50,238 nt of DNA from an uncultured Glaciecola sp. (GCA_905479945.1 CAJQOP010000087.1:1-50238); one strand, 5' to 3'; positions 18,600 through 29,060 are shown, numbered from the stretch's first letter. The notes: generated from the sequence alone by a model not told the origin. A program made the numbers and translations.

Positions 18600-19477
18600 T
18601 ACAAATTGGAATTATTGGTAAAGGCGCAGTTGGCGTCAACATCGCATTCAATCTAAGACATTCGACAAACATAGAAACAACTTTGTTAATTCGTGATAGC
18701 TATAAATTAAATCAAGAACTCAGCATAAAGACAGTCAAGGGTGAACAGAAAGCTATTTTATGCAAACAAAAATACATAAATCAGCATTCGTTGGCACAGT
18801 TAGACTTACTTATTCTTCCTGTTAAGCAATATCAACTTGAAGCACTGCTCACATTACTTTCACCAATAGTTAATTCAAACACAACATTATTGCTGTTGCA
18901 TAATGGAATGGGCGGCATTGAGTTAGCGCAAAGATACTGCCCAAACAATCTCTTACTTGCTGGTATTACTACGGACGGCATATATAAAGAATCTGCGTCT
19001 ACTTATATTCAAACTGCAGTAGGTAAACTCGAAGTCGGTTGCATTGAATATGAATTGTCAGAGCTTAGTGAGCCGTTTGCAGCTATTCATCCGAACCTTC
19101 AATGGCGAGATGACATTATTTTTGCTTTGTATCAAAAACTCGCGATAAATGCAGTGATTAACCCCTTAACAGCATTGAAAAACTGTAAAAATGGCGAACT
19201 TATTAATTATCCGAATGAAGTAAGCAAAATTAAAGAAGAAGTTTTTGATTTATATGAATTTATGAATTTACCTATAGATAATCATGCACTTTCGCAACAA
19301 ATAGACGACGTTATTCAATTAACTAAACATAATTATTCATCAATGCATCAAGACTTACATAACGGCCGAGAAACCGAAGTTGAAGGTATTTTGGGTTTTT
19401 TGGTGGCTAAGGCAGAAGAAACTGGAATGAAAATGGATTTTGTAAAAGGGCTTTATCAACAACTGAAAAAGGCCTAA
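18587..19477 (+). CDS. Ketopantoate reductase (PanE/ApbA)-like protein
   Basis: The 296-residue protein has an N-terminal Rossmann fold with IGIIGKGAVGVNIA (GxGxxG), the LLILPVKQYQ segment, LLLHNGMGG, and the C-terminal KLAINAVINPLTAL block with the conserved Lys and Asn of PanE. It probably reduces a 2-keto acid with NADPH. True ketopantoate reductase function is plausible but not proven, since Alteromonadales carry several paralogues and no other pantothenate gene is nearby. The start at ATG 18587 overlaps the preceding stop by 13 bases; TTG at 18566 is the alternative. Confidence 0.8.
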   Translation: MQNLVQIGIIGKGAVGVNIAFNLRHSTNIETTLLIRDSYKLNQELSIKTVKGEQKAILCKQKYINQHSLAQLDLLILPVKQYQLEALLTLLSPIVNSNTTLLLLHNGMGGIELAQRYCPNNLLLAGITTDGIYKESASTYIQTAVGKLEVGCIEYELSELSEPFAAIHPNLQWRDDIIFALYQKLAINAVINPLTALKNCKNGELINYPNEVSKIKEEVFDLYEFMNLPIDNHALSQQIDDVIQLTKHNYSSMHQDLHNGRETEVEGILGFLVAKAEETGMKMDFVKGLYQQLKKA

Positions 19478-19565
19478 GTAGATAGTTATTATCTCCTTAG
19501 ACCTTATTTAACTAACACCCGTAGTGTTTGATTAACCTGAGCGCTTTTTCTTATCTGAGCTCAGC

Positions 19566-21110
19566 TTAGTTATCTTGTGATTGAGGTTTCATATGCGGAA
19601 ACAAGATAACATCTTTAATTGTAGGGCTGTCAGTAAACAACATTACCAACCTGTCGATACCAATACCCTCTCCAGCTGTAGGCGGCAAACCATATTCTAA
19701 AGCAGTAATATAGTCGTCATCAAAATGCATGGCTTCATCATCGCCGGCGTCTTTCTCTTCGACTTGCTTCTTGAATCTACTAGCTTGATCTTCCGAATCA
19801 TTTAACTCAGAGAATCCATTCGCAAGTTCTCTGCCACCAACAAAGAATTCAAAACGGTCTGTAACAAAAGGGTTTTCATCGTTGCGACGCGCTAATGGAG
19901 ATACTTCCCATGGGTATGCCGTGATAAATGTAGGTTGATCCAACTGTTCTTCTGCTGTGGCTTCAAAAATTTCGCACAAATATTTACCAGCACCCCATAT
20001 TCCATCTACTGCAGGCTCTTTAATATGAAGCTGCTTTGCCATCGCTTTAAGCTCAGGAAGATGATTTTCAGGATCTTTGATAGCAGCCTCATTTGCTTCA
20101 GGCCAATACTTTAAAACTGCATCGCCCATGCTTAAACGTGCGAATGGTTTGTCAAAGTCATACTCTTTAGTTTCGACAACTTCACCGTCAGCGTTTTTGA
20201 CGGTGTTTGTAATAACCTTGCTGCCCATTACTGTGTCGGCTAAATGACGCAACATTTCTTCGGTTAAATTCATCAAATCATTGTAATCAGCGTAAGCCTG
20301 ATAGAATTCAAGCATAGTGAACTCAGGATTATGTCGAGTTGATAATCCTTCATTACGGAAGTTACGATTAATTTCGAAAACACGCTCAAAACCACCCACG
20401 ACCAAACGCTTTAAATATAGTTCTGGCGCGATACGTAAATACATATCAATACCTAAGGCATTGTGATGAGTGGTGAAAGGTTTCGCGGTCGCACCACCCG
20501 GAATGACTTGTAACATAGGGGTTTCAACTTCCATGAACTGACGGTCCAATAAGAAAGACCGAATGCCGTTAACTATCTGACTACGTATTTTGAACGTTTT
20601 GCGCGTATCAGGGTTGGTAATCAAATCAACATAGCGCTGACGATATTTTGTCTCTTGATCAGCTAAACCATGAAATTTTTCAGGCAATGGACGCAAAGCT
20701 TTCGTTAACAATTGATATTCAGCCATATCAACATATAAATCGCCTTTACCTGATTTGTGCAGGACACCACTAACGCCAACAATGTCGCCTATATCTAGTG
20801 AACCATACTTTTCTTTAATGTCTTTTTGAGTGTCTTTTGACGCATAAGACTGAATTTGACCAGTCATATCTTGAAGCAACAAAAATGGACCACGTTTAGC
20901 CATTATACGGCCCGCAATACTGACTATATTGGCTTCTGCTGCAAGAGGCTCTTTGTCCCTATCACCATAGCTGGCTTGCAGATCTTGCGCATAATTATTG
21001 CGATCAAACTGATTTGGAAATCCGTTCGAAGGGCAGTTCTCACGTATTTGTGCTAATTTGCCGCGACGTTCCGCTATCAATTTGTTTTCGTCTTGCTGAT
21101 GGTCACTCAT
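19566..21110 (-). CDS. lysS: Lysyl-tRNA synthetase, class II
   Basis: LysS charges tRNA-Lys. The 514-residue protein has an N-terminal OB-fold anticodon-binding domain ([19 protein letters not shown]) and the class II catalytic core. Motif 2 is [20 protein letters not shown], followed by [10 protein letters not shown], and motif 3 is [13 protein letters not shown] near the C-terminus. It lies 26 bases downstream of prfB on the same strand, the conserved prfB-lysS operon. Confidence 0.97.
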   Translation of the reverse strand: MSDHQQDENKLIAERRGKLAQIRENCPSNGFPNQFDRNNYAQDLQASYGDRDKEPLAAEANIVSIAGRIMAKRGPFLLLQDMTGQIQSYASKDTQKDIKEKYGSLDIGDIVGVSGVLHKSGKGDLYVDMAEYQLLTKALRPLPEKFHGLADQETKYRQRYVDLITNPDTRKTFKIRSQIVNGIRSFLLDRQFMEVETPMLQVIPGGATAKPFTTHHNALGIDMYLRIAPELYLKRLVVGGFERVFEINRNFRNEGLSTRHNPEFTMLEFYQAYADYNDLMNLTEEMLRHLADTVMGSKVITNTVKNADGEVVETKEYDFDKPFARLSMGDAVLKYWPEANEAAIKDPENHLPELKAMAKQLHIKEPAVDGIWGAGKYLCEIFEATAEEQLDQPTFITAYPWEVSPLARRNDENPFVTDRFEFFVGGRELANGFSELNDSEDQASRFKKQVEEKDAGDDEAMHFDDDYITALEYGLPPTAGEGIGIDRLVMLFTDSPTIKDVILFPHMKPQSQDN

Positions 21111-21136
21111 GTTTAGTCCTGTTAATTGCTTTGTTA

Positions 21137-22235
21137 CTAAAGGCCAGACTTCAAGCTAGCTTCTATGAATTTGTCTAAATCACCGTCTAAAACGGCTTGT
21201 GTATTTCGGGTTTCTACGCCAGTGCGTAAATCTTTAATCCGAGAGTCATCAAGTACATAAGAACGTATTTGACTACCCCAACCAATGTCCGATTTACCGT
21301 CTTCCATTATTTGTTTTTCTGCATTTTGTTTTTGCAGTTCATATTCGTATAGTTTAGCTTTTAATTGTTTGAAAGCTTGATCTTTATTTTTATGCTGCGA
21401 ACGGTCATTCTGGCATTGAACCACTATCTTGGTAGGTAGATGCGTTATCCGAACAGCTGAATCAGTTCTATTTACGTGCTGTCCACCCGCGCCAGAAGCT
21501 CGATATGTATCAATTCGAATATCTGCTGGATTTATATCAATTTCAATGTCATCACTGACTTCAGGGTAAGCAAAAGCAGAAGCGAATGAGGTATGTCGAC
21601 GACTTCCGGAATCAAATGGCGACTTGCGCACGAGTCGGTGTACGCCTGTTTCAGTGCGCAGCCATCCAAATGCATATTCTCCACCGAAGCGAATAGTTGC
21701 ACTTTTTATTCCTGCGACATCACCATCAGAAACTTCTATAAGTTCTGTTTTAAAGCCATGAGCTTCGCCCCATCGCAAGTACATTCGCAACAACATATTG
21801 GCCCAGTCTTGAGCTTCGGTGCCACCTGAGCCAGATTGAATGTCAATATAGCCGTCGTTAGCATCGTTCGGGCCTGAGAACATACGTCTAAATTCAAGCT
21901 TTTCGAGTGAAGATAACAACTCATCTAGTTCAAGTTGCGCGTCACTTAGTGTTTCTTCATCTTCTGCTTCAACAGCAAGCTCTAAAAGACCTTCAACATC
22001 TTCAGTACCTTGGGTAAGCTTCTCAATAGTTAGCACGACAAGTTCTAGCGCTACTTTTTCTTTACCTAAGGCTTGAGCAAGTTCAGGGTTATTCCAAATG
22101 TCAGGACTTTCTAGCTCTCGTGAGACTTCTTCTAAACGCTCTACTTTGACATCTAAGTCAAAGATACCCCCGAAGTGTTTCGGTTCTGTGGCGAACGTCT
22201 GCAATAGCAGTTTGAATGGGGTTAGTTTCTAACAT
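21137..22235 (-). CDS. prfB: Peptide chain release factor 2, with programmed +1 frameshift
   Basis: RF2 releases peptides at UGA and UAA codons. Translation starts at ATG 22235 ([19 protein letters not shown]), runs 25 codons to an in-frame TGA at 22160-22158, and shifts +1 to continue from GAC at 22159. The product is 365 residues, the same as E. coli RF2. The SPF recognition tripeptide is at about 205-207 (RKSPFDSG) and the catalytic GGQ at about 250-252 ([13 protein letters not shown]). Without the shift, a reading from 22204 would give a false N-terminus of 355 residues total. It is co-directional with lysS. Confidence 0.96.
22157..22172 (-). promoter_or_regulatory. Programmed +1 frameshift site in prfB
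   Basis: The minus strand reads CGGGGGTATCTTTGAC: a Shine-Dalgarno-like GGGGG, a short spacer, the slippery CTT and the stop TGA followed by C. Only the first base differs from the E. coli site. Low RF2 slows termination at the TGA and favours slippage to TTT, so RF2 regulates its own synthesis. Confidence 0.95.
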
Positions 22236-22382
22236 ATACCAATATAAATACTAAATAATTAAGTGCGTGGATATTACAGAATTTAGAACGAATTTAATAG
22301 ATAGAAGAAGCTGTAAATAGCTAGAATGCATAGATTTCTGCACTCTATGCTATATACAGACTCAGGTTTACGAGTTTATGAT

Positions 22383-22955
22383 CTATTTGGCAGCTTGTAA
22401 TAAGGTTTCTGCCAACACTCTACCAACCGCATGCAAGTTTTTCTGGGTTTTTTCATCACTCACTTGATGTTGCTCATCAACCAGTTTGAATACACCACTG
22501 ACCGCAAGTTGATTTGGTAACACCGTAATACCAATGTTCCCTAATAACATGCGCAATGGCACTAAACCGCGAATTCCGCCTAAACCTCCTGGCGACGCAG
22601 AAATAATTACAGCATGCTTGCCTTTAAATGCCTGCAAGGGTTTTTCTCCGTCTTCCATGCGAGATGCCCAATCAATCGCGTTTTTTAATAGCGCACTGTA
22701 GCCACTATTATACTCTGGGCTGGCAATAATAAGGCCATCATGATCCATCAATAATTGCTTGAATTTCTTGGCATTTAACGGCATTCCGCTTTCAGCTTCA
22801 AGATCTTCGTTAAAAATTGGCATATCAAATTCAGACATATCAATGATGGTAAGCTCAACACCCTCAATATCGGCACCTTTAGCTGCGCATTTAGCGATGC
22901 TAAAATTGTATGAGTTTTTACGACCACTTCCAGAAAACGCGAGTATTTTTGGCAT
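22383..22955 (-). CDS. NADPH-dependent FMN reductase family protein
   Basis: This 190-residue flavodoxin-like protein belongs to the NADPH-dependent FMN reductase/quinone reductase family. It starts MPKILAFSGSGRKNSYN with the phosphate-binding loop, has IIASPEYNSGYSALLKNAIDW in the middle (the SPEYN motif) and ISASPGGLGGIRG later. It likely reduces FMN, quinones or chromate-like acceptors. It is a single gene between argS and prfB. The substrate cannot be told from sequence. Confidence 0.88.
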   Translation of the reverse strand: MPKILAFSGSGRKNSYNFSIAKCAAKGADIEGVELTIIDMSEFDMPIFNEDLEAESGMPLNAKKFKQLLMDHDGLIIASPEYNSGYSALLKNAIDWASRMEDGEKPLQAFKGKHAVIISASPGGLGGIRGLVPLRMLLGNIGITVLPNQLAVSGVFKLVDEQHQVSDEKTQKNLHAVGRVLAETLLQAAK

Positions 22956-23035
22956 TTTGTTTCCCCAAATATTATGAAATTGTAATTATGACAACGAATT
23001 AATTCTGTTTAGAGCCATCACTCAGCCTAAGAAAC

Positions 23036-24769
23036 CTACATTACTTCTAAGGTATCAATACCGAGTATTTCTAAACCCGCTTTGAGCGTTTTTGCACTAA
23101 GCGCACACAAGCCTAAGCGGCTATTTTTTACTTCGTCACTAATGCCTGGTTTAAGTATCGGATTAGCTTCATAAAAGCGCATGAATAAACTGGCAACTTC
23201 ATACAAATATGTGCACATGAGGTGAGGTGTTGCTTCCTTAGATACTGAAGCTAACACTTCATCAAATTGCATGAGCTTGACAACTAAATCATGCTCCTGA
23301 GCGGATTCAACCGATACCCTTGCTTGATACGTTTGCATATCTTGTTCTGCTTTTCTAAAAACACTCTTTACTCGAGTGTAAGCATATTGCAGATAAGGCG
23401 CTGTATTGCCTTCAAAACTAAGCATGGTATCCCAATCAAATATATAATCGGTCGTACGATTTTTACTTAAATCAGCGTATTTCACCGCGCCAATACCAAC
23501 CGTTTTAGCGACTTGCTGTTTTTCTTGTGTGTTTAAACTTGATTCGCGTTTACTGATCAACACAGCGGCACGCTCAATGGCTTCATCGAGTAAATCAGAC
23601 AGTTTAATTACTGCACCTGAACGCGTCTTAAATGGCTTGCCGTCTTTGCCTAACATCATGCCAAACGGGCAATGCTCGTAGCTCTCATCGAGTGATAAAT
23701 ACCCTGCCTTACGAGCAACTATTTCAGTTTGTTTAAAATGTAGCGCCTGGCGAGCATCGGTGAAAATCAATGTACGCTTCGCTTTAAGTGTATTGGCGCG
23801 ATAACGAATAGCGGCTAAATCAGTGGTTGCGTATAAATAGCCACCACCTGATTTTTGTACAATATAGGCTGCTGGTTCACCTTCTTTATTGGACATTTCC
23901 GGGATAAAAACGAGTCTTGCTCCTTGGCTTTCTACTAAAATTTCCTTTTGTGTAAGGTCCGCAATGACGCTAGGTAAATCAGGGTTATAGCTACTCTCCC
24001 CCATGACATGCTCACGAGTAAGGCCCACATTTAATTTTTTGTAGACTTCTTCACTATGCTGTATCGAGATATCAATAAATTGCTGCCATAGGCCTAAGCA
24101 CTCTGCGTCGCCGCCTTGTAGTTTAACCACATAGTCACGAGCTCTATCAGCAAAGCCATCCTCGTTATCGAAACGCACTTTTGCTTCTCGATAGAAATCT
24201 TCCAGGTCGGATAGTGCCGTTTCAGCTACAGATGAACTGCTAAGCTGATCATTTAAATGTGCCAGCAACATGCCAAATTGAGTTCCCCAATCGCCCATAT
24301 GGTTCTGGCGGATAACATTGTGTCCCAAATATTCCAGCACGTTAACGACCGCGTCACCTATGATCGTGCTTCTTAAGTGGCCAACGTGCATTTCCTTTGC
24401 AAGATTAGGTGAAGAGTAGTCAACGACAATAGTCTCGGTGTCGTGCGCTTCTATCGTCAATTTTTCATCCATCAGAGCTTTGTCGCACCATTGTGACAAC
24501 CACTCATCTTTCAGATGAATGTTAATAAAACCAGGACCTGCTACTTCGAGTTTGCTGGCAATATCGCTTAATTCAACCTTAGCGACAATATCCTCAGCAA
24601 TATCGCGCGGTTTTTGTTTCAACTGCTTAGCCAGTGCCATTGCACCATTGAACTGATACTCGCCAAAGCCAGGTCTTGTGCTTCTACTTAATGGGATTGG
24701 CGCATCTTGAATACCCATTGCTTGAATAGCTTGGGAAAATCTAGCACTGAGTAAATGATGAATATTCAT
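23036..24769 (-). CDS. argS: Arginyl-tRNA synthetase
   Basis: ArgS charges tRNA-Arg. The 577-residue class I enzyme has the HVGH signature at about 128-131, in KEMHVGHLRSTIIGDA, and an N-terminal Add-1 domain before it. The KMSKS region is replaced by MLGKDGKPFKTRSG, as in E. coli ArgRS. The DALR anticodon-binding domain closes the protein (AYTRVKSVFRKAE and onward). It starts 12 bases after the prfC stop on the same strand, so the two are probably co-transcribed. Confidence 0.97.
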   Translation of the reverse strand: MNIHHLLSARFSQAIQAMGIQDAPIPLSRSTRPGFGEYQFNGAMALAKQLKQKPRDIAEDIVAKVELSDIASKLEVAGPGFINIHLKDEWLSQWCDKALMDEKLTIEAHDTETIVVDYSSPNLAKEMHVGHLRSTIIGDAVVNVLEYLGHNVIRQNHMGDWGTQFGMLLAHLNDQLSSSSVAETALSDLEDFYREAKVRFDNEDGFADRARDYVVKLQGGDAECLGLWQQFIDISIQHSEEVYKKLNVGLTREHVMGESSYNPDLPSVIADLTQKEILVESQGARLVFIPEMSNKEGEPAAYIVQKSGGGYLYATTDLAAIRYRANTLKAKRTLIFTDARQALHFKQTEIVARKAGYLSLDESYEHCPFGMMLGKDGKPFKTRSGAVIKLSDLLDEAIERAAVLISKRESSLNTQEKQQVAKTVGIGAVKYADLSKNRTTDYIFDWDTMLSFEGNTAPYLQYAYTRVKSVFRKAEQDMQTYQARVSVESAQEHDLVVKLMQFDEVLASVSKEATPHLMCTYLYEVASLFMRFYEANPILKPGISDEVKNSRLGLCALSAKTLKAGLEILGIDTLEVM

Positions 24770-24781
24770 GTAGTAATAAGC

Positions 24782-26359
24782 CTAATGTTCTCTGGTGGTT
24801 TTAAATTCGATATCGGGATAGCGCTCTTGAGACAATGATAAATTAATCATTGTTGGTGCAATGTAGGCTAAATTATTACCGCCATCTAGAGCCAAGTTCA
24901 CCTCTGCTTTGCGTCTAAATTCGTCTAACTTGCGTGCATCATCGCTGTAAACCCAGCGTGCTGTAGAAACACCCACTCCTTCATATATAGCATCAACGTT
25001 GTATTCAGCTTTGAGTCGAGCAACAACCACGTCAAATTGCAGCACCCCTACAGCACCAACAATAAGATCGTTGTTTTGTAATGGACGGAACACCTGCACC
25101 GCACCTTCTTCAGATAACTGAATTAAACCTTTTAGCAATTGTTTTTGTCTAAGTGGATCTCGAAGACGAATACGCTTAAACATTTCAGGTGCAAAATTAG
25201 GAATACCCGTGAAACGATACTTTTCGCCGGAAGTGAATGTATCACCAATTCGAATCGAACCATGATTGTGCAAACCAATGATGTCTCCTGCATAAGCATC
25301 ATCAATTAAGGTTCGATCACCCGCTAAAAACGTCACAGCATCAGCAATTCTTACATCTTTGCCTATGCGGCTTTGATGCATTTTCATGCCTTTTTCATAT
25401 TTGCCTGACACGATGCGACAAAAAGCAATTCTGTCTCTATGCCTTGGATCCATATTCGCTTGGATCTTAAAAACAAAACCGCTAAAATTTTCATCAGTGC
25501 TATTCACATTGCCAGAACTATGTTCGCGACCTTGTGGTTTTGGCGCCCATTCAATAAGGCCATCCAACATATGGTCAACACCAAAATTACCTAGTGCTGT
25601 ACCAAAATAGACTGGCGAAAGTTTACCGGCTAAAAACGCTTCAAGATTAAATTCATGTGACGCTCCTTTTACAAGCTCCAGCATCTCACGCAATTCTTCA
25701 GCGTACATCCCAATAGCCTCATCGAGCTCGGGATTATGTAAGCCTTTGATGGTGCGCGTTTCTTGAATAGTGTGACCTTGACCAGATTGATAAAGTACAG
25801 CCTCATCGCGCAATAAGTGATAAACGCCTTTGAACTCTTTACCCATGCCAATTGGCCAAGTAACGGGTGCACACTTAATATTAAGGATATCTTCGACTTC
25901 ATCCAATAAGTCAATTGGATCTCTAGTATCACGATCTAATTTATTTATGAAGGTAATGATGGGAGTATCTCTTAAGCGTGTTACCTCCATCAATTTAATT
26001 GTTCGTGCTTCAACACCCTTTGCAGCATCGATAACCATTAAGCAGCTATCCACTGCCGTCAATGTTCTGTAAGTATCTTCAGAGAAATCTTCATGCCCAG
26101 GTGTGTCTAACAAGTTAATTAAGTGATTTTTGTATGGGAACTGCATAACTGACGTGGTGACAGATATTCCGCGCTCCTTTTCCATTTCCATCCAGTCAGA
26201 TTTAGCATGCTGCCCAGATTTTTTACCTTTTATGGTACCAGCCGTTTGCAAGGCATTACCGAATAGTAATACTTTTTCTGTGATAGTGGTTTTACCCGCA
26301 TCGGGGTGAGAGATAATCGCAAAAGTACGACGTTTCTCAATTTCACTTTGGTAACTCAT
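24782..26359 (-). CDS. prfC: Peptide chain release factor 3
   Basis: RF3 is a translational GTPase that removes RF1 and RF2 from the ribosome after peptide release. The 525-residue protein has the P-loop SHPDAGKT at about 17-24, the [16 protein letters not shown] switch and NKLDRD for guanine recognition. Domains II and III follow. Length and motifs match E. coli PrfC. In E. coli, holD-rimI-yjjG-prfC are contiguous; here yjjG is missing and the order is holD, rimI, prfC, argS. Confidence 0.97.
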   Translation of the reverse strand: MSYQSEIEKRRTFAIISHPDAGKTTITEKVLLFGNALQTAGTIKGKKSGQHAKSDWMEMEKERGISVTTSVMQFPYKNHLINLLDTPGHEDFSEDTYRTLTAVDSCLMVIDAAKGVEARTIKLMEVTRLRDTPIITFINKLDRDTRDPIDLLDEVEDILNIKCAPVTWPIGMGKEFKGVYHLLRDEAVLYQSGQGHTIQETRTIKGLHNPELDEAIGMYAEELREMLELVKGASHEFNLEAFLAGKLSPVYFGTALGNFGVDHMLDGLIEWAPKPQGREHSSGNVNSTDENFSGFVFKIQANMDPRHRDRIAFCRIVSGKYEKGMKMHQSRIGKDVRIADAVTFLAGDRTLIDDAYAGDIIGLHNHGSIRIGDTFTSGEKYRFTGIPNFAPEMFKRIRLRDPLRQKQLLKGLIQLSEEGAVQVFRPLQNNDLIVGAVGVLQFDVVVARLKAEYNVDAIYEGVGVSTARWVYSDDARKLDEFRRKAEVNLALDGGNNLAYIAPTMINLSLSQERYPDIEFKTTREH

Positions 26360-26444
26360 AATGTCTCGTTAATGTGGTACAAAATCAAAGGCGCGAATTG
26401 TACCTTCTTCGACACCATTTTTGAATGCTAAATGCGTATAAAGC

Positions 26445-26939
26445 TTATAAGACTTTTTTCATAACATAAGCATTTTCTCGGGGAGCGGAAATTTTTGAGT
26501 AAGGGCTAGCTAGGGAGCTATTATCTGCACTGAAAACATTGCTCGTAGTTTCATAGTAATTTTTGCGTTCACCAACTAATTCAAAGCCCATAGACCTATA
26601 TAGTTTTATTGCCGTTTGATTACTGCAGCGTACTTCTAAGTAGACGGTTTTCTGCTGCATTTTATTGGCTAATTCGAACCCGGCCTCCATGATTCTTCGA
26701 CCAAGCCCTTGGCCCCGATAATCATCGCTGACTGTTATATCTTCAATCGTAAATTCATCTAAAACACTTGTTAGCAGAACATATCCTGTAATGTCGCATT
26801 CTTGCTTAGCAACAAGAGAGATACCATTCAGCGCACTTTTTTCAAAGGTAGTGAATGACCATGGGCTTATTCTGTCTTTCTTAAAAATATTGTATGCGAT
26901 CGACACATCTGCTTTAGCAAACTTAGATACTATGACCAC
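26445..26939 (-). CDS. rimI: RimI-type N-alpha acetyltransferase (ribosomal protein S18)
   Basis: RimI acetylates the N-terminus of ribosomal protein S18. The GNAT fold is clear: ITVSDDYRGQGLGRRIMEAG is the acetyl-CoA motif A (RGQGLG), and LEVRCSNQTAIKLYRSMGF with GERKNYYET is the RimI C-terminal block. I place the start at GTG 26939, which gives 164 residues and overlaps the holD stop by 10 bases; a longer reading from 26975 would run through the holD coding end. A Ser/Ala-rich insert near residues 135-155 makes it longer than E. coli RimI (148 residues). Confidence 0.9.
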   Translation of the reverse strand: MVIVSKFAKADVSIAYNIFKKDRISPWSFTTFEKSALNGISLVAKQECDITGYVLLTSVLDEFTIEDITVSDDYRGQGLGRRIMEAGFELANKMQQKTVYLEVRCSNQTAIKLYRSMGFELVGERKNYYETTSNVFSADNSSLASPYSKISAPRENAYVMKKVL

Positions 26940-27334
26940 GCCTCTGCCTTCAACATATCTTGAACAGCCAACCAAAGCTGCTTCTTCATGTTAGGTGTGT
27001 TTAGTTTATCTGGGGGCGGAGATATCAAGACGGAATCTTGCAGAGCAACGCTTTGCTCATCATGAGTAAGCCAGCTTATCCCAAGTTCACCTATAGTTTT
27101 GACATCAAATATCTCGAGTACTTGTTGCACTAGCATATGATTTTCGTCTACTGACTGAGAAGGCATTACCTCAGGCACTGCAGATTCACTTGAATTCAAT
27201 ACGGCACTAATGGCCGCGGCGCTCTTAGATTCATCGCTTTGGGGTTCGGTTTGCCCCGTCGCAGAAAAGCGATGTTCAAACAATGGAATATCCATCGCCT
27301 GTAAGCTTGCTTTTTGATACGCAGATAAAGACAA
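26930..27334 (-). CDS. holD: DNA polymerase III psi subunit-like protein
   Basis: HolD links the clamp loader to chi and SSB at the replication fork. The 134-residue protein begins MSLSAYQKASLQAMDIPLFEHRF, a pattern seen in psi (an N-terminal chi-binding stretch with an xMDI/GI core), and ends with a helical MKKQLWLAVQDMLKAEAWS. Psi is poorly conserved, so position is the main support: directly upstream of rimI with overlapping ends, as in E. coli. The start is TTG with AAAGGG about 8 bases before it. A low-complexity Ser/Glu-rich segment at 24-60 is typical of the family's variability. Confidence 0.8.
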   Translation of the reverse strand: MSLSAYQKASLQAMDIPLFEHRFSATGQTEPQSDESKSAAAISAVLNSSESAVPEVMPSQSVDENHMLVQQVLEIFDVKTIGELGISWLTHDEQSVALQDSVLISPPPDKLNTPNMKKQLWLAVQDMLKAEAWS

Positions 27335-27472
27335 GGCAAGACCCTTTTAATTCTAATTAAGATTATTAACATTTTAAGAATAGACAATAATATCGTGCGA
27401 TAACAGCTTTATTACAGCGAACATCAGATTTTAAGGATAAAACCTCATCAAGCGGAGAATATGCGTGAAAAG

Positions 27473-27549
27473 TGGCAGGGGTGGAGGGACTCGAACCCCC
27501 AGCCATCGGTTTTGGAGACCGCTGTTCTACCAATTGGAACTACACCCCT
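27473..27549 (-). tRNA. tRNA-Trp (CCA)
   Basis: The minus strand folds as a tRNA: acceptor AGGGGTG pairs with CACCCCT, the D arm is GTTCCAATTGGTAGAAC, the anticodon loop CTCCAAA gives anticodon CCA, the T loop is TTCGAGT, and the discriminator G is followed by an encoded CCA end. The sequence closely resembles E. coli tRNA-Trp, with one extra base in the D loop. It stands alone between holD and the thiamine operon. Confidence 0.97.
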
Positions 27550-27561
27550 GACGTGACGCGC

Positions 27562-27567
27562 ATTATA
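27562..27567 (-). promoter_or_regulatory. -10 element of the tRNA-Trp promoter
   Basis: TATAAT on the minus strand is followed by the GC-rich stretch GCGCGTCACG before the tRNA 5' end. A GC-rich discriminator is typical of stringently controlled stable RNA promoters. I find no good -35 match. Confidence 0.45.
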
Positions 27568-27618
27568 CGTTGACGAATTGAAAAAGAAAGAAATTTATAA
27601 CGCGAAGCTTGTTAAACT

Positions 27619-28413
27619 TTATTTTTCAGGCTCTAGCCCGACAGCTTCATGCCACAATTGATAAGTTAGCTCAAGAAAACTCGCTTGTTTACCGCAACCT
27701 TTGTAAACATCATCTATTGAAATTTTATTTAATTCTGCGTACCTAACAAGTAAATGATCTTGCTGTTTAGAGTCTAGGCCATTTACCCTAGCACAAGAAA
27801 GAATATCAAAATATCGATTACCAATAGCTGCATATTCCCAGTCTAATATAATTTCTGTAGGCAAACACAAATGAGCCCACGCTAAATCATTGTGACAAAA
27901 AACATGGGAACTAGCAGAGTCTTCATTTGACAGTATCCACTGCGTGCTGAGTTTTGTTACTTGCTCAACTAAAATGCTTGATGGATTTGCAATAGACAGC
28001 AGATAGCTTTGCCAGTCTTTTGCTAAATTAACTGTTTTCGTTTTAATTTCAACATGATGAACCCGAGTAAGTGCGATAGCTAGCTCGTTAATGTGCGAAT
28101 TTTCGAAAGACGATAACTCAAGTTCTTGGCATTGCTTTACCCATTGCTCTACATAAATAGCTCGCTCAGAGGATAAATACATTGGCTTTGGTGCCAGCCG
28201 AATTTTAGACAATTGCAATTGCAAATCAAACCTTTCTTGTCTATCAATGGCTAGTGAATCTTCACCCTGAAAATGCTTAAGTAGGAATTCATTAGGGTCA
28301 TCATTAATATAATAAGAATGATTTATAGTGCCACCAGACAACGAAGAAACTACCGTGTCGTCACTCAGCGCTAGTGGTGTCTTAAGTAAGTTGATTAATT
28401 CTTCAGTATTCAC
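27619..28413 (-). CDS. Thiamine kinase-like phosphotransferase (APH/choline kinase fold)
   Basis: This 264-residue kinase probably phosphorylates imported thiamine, trapping it in the cell. It has LSGGTINHSYYI near residue 25-36 (nucleotide loop), CHNDL at about 173-177 with catalytic Asp176, and IILDWEYAAIGNRYFDIL at 188-205, which resembles the LIDWEYAGDG block of E. coli ThiK. The function call rests on the TPP-riboswitch operon, where it is last. The Asn expected five residues after the catalytic Asp (as in ThiK) is His181 here, so activity should not be assumed. The start is GTG with GAGGTG 5 bases upstream. Confidence 0.75.
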   Translation of the reverse strand: MNTEELINLLKTPLALSDDTVVSSLSGGTINHSYYINDDPNEFLLKHFQGEDSLAIDRQERFDLQLQLSKIRLAPKPMYLSSERAIYVEQWVKQCQELELSSFENSHINELAIALTRVHHVEIKTKTVNLAKDWQSYLLSIANPSSILVEQVTKLSTQWILSNEDSASSHVFCHNDLAWAHLCLPTEIILDWEYAAIGNRYFDILSCARVNGLDSKQQDHLLVRYAELNKISIDDVYKGCGKQASFLELTYQLWHEAVGLEPEK

Positions 28414-28466
28414 AAAAGCACCTCAGAAAAACACGTCACAAAAACATCTCACACAAAGCTTAGCCA

Positions 28467-29060
28467 TTAAGTTAACTCTTTTCGCCAATTCCAAAAACCA
28501 TAAATAGCCATGGCGGTATAAAACAACATTAGAGCACTAGTTAGGTACAAGCCGCTTTGAAACATCAAATAGCCGCTTGCTGGGTTAATTATTACCCAAT
28601 AAACCCAGTTATCTATCTTTTTACGTGCAGTCATGACCGTTGCAATCACAGAAAAAACAGCCGTTCCAGCATCTAGCCAAACCCATTCAGACGCAAACCA
28701 ATGATTGCCTAGAAAAGTTAGCAATAATGTAATTGCGCAGCCTAAAACAATTACAATAGCGTGAGTCCTAAACGGCACAGTAGAAACTTTAAGTGCTGTT
28801 TTGTCTTTACCTCCGCGCCAACATATGTAGCCCACAATCGCCATCACAATGTAATAAAAGTTCAGCAGCATTTGGAATAACAGCGTCACATCCCAAAACA
28901 AGTATACAAACAGGCAAGTGCTGATAAAAGCGCAAGGCCAACATAAAATACTTTGCCTAGCAGCGAAGATAACATAAAGCACCGATAGCGCTACCGCAAT
29001 CAATTCCAGCAGGCTTTGCTGCTGGAATTGTTCAACTATACCGCTAAAGAATGTAATCAC
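28467..29060 (-). CDS. pnuT: PnuC-family permease, probable thiamine transporter PnuT
   Basis: This 197-residue inner-membrane protein has about seven helices and PnuC-family features (IFAARQSILCWPCAF, NFYYIVMAIVGYICWRGGK, WVYWVIINPASGYLM, FYTAMAIYGFWNWRK). PnuC proteins move nicotinamide riboside; the PnuT branch carries thiamine by facilitated diffusion with intracellular phosphorylation. The TPP riboswitch and kinase neighbour point to thiamine. Its start overlaps the YkoF-like gene by 4 bases (ATGA). Confidence 0.88.
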   Translation of the reverse strand: MITFFSGIVEQFQQQSLLELIAVALSVLYVIFAARQSILCWPCAFISTCLFVYLFWDVTLLFQMLLNFYYIVMAIVGYICWRGGKDKTALKVSTVPFRTHAIVIVLGCAITLLLTFLGNHWFASEWVWLDAGTAVFSVIATVMTARKKIDNWVYWVIINPASGYLMFQSGLYLTSALMLFYTAMAIYGFWNWRKELT

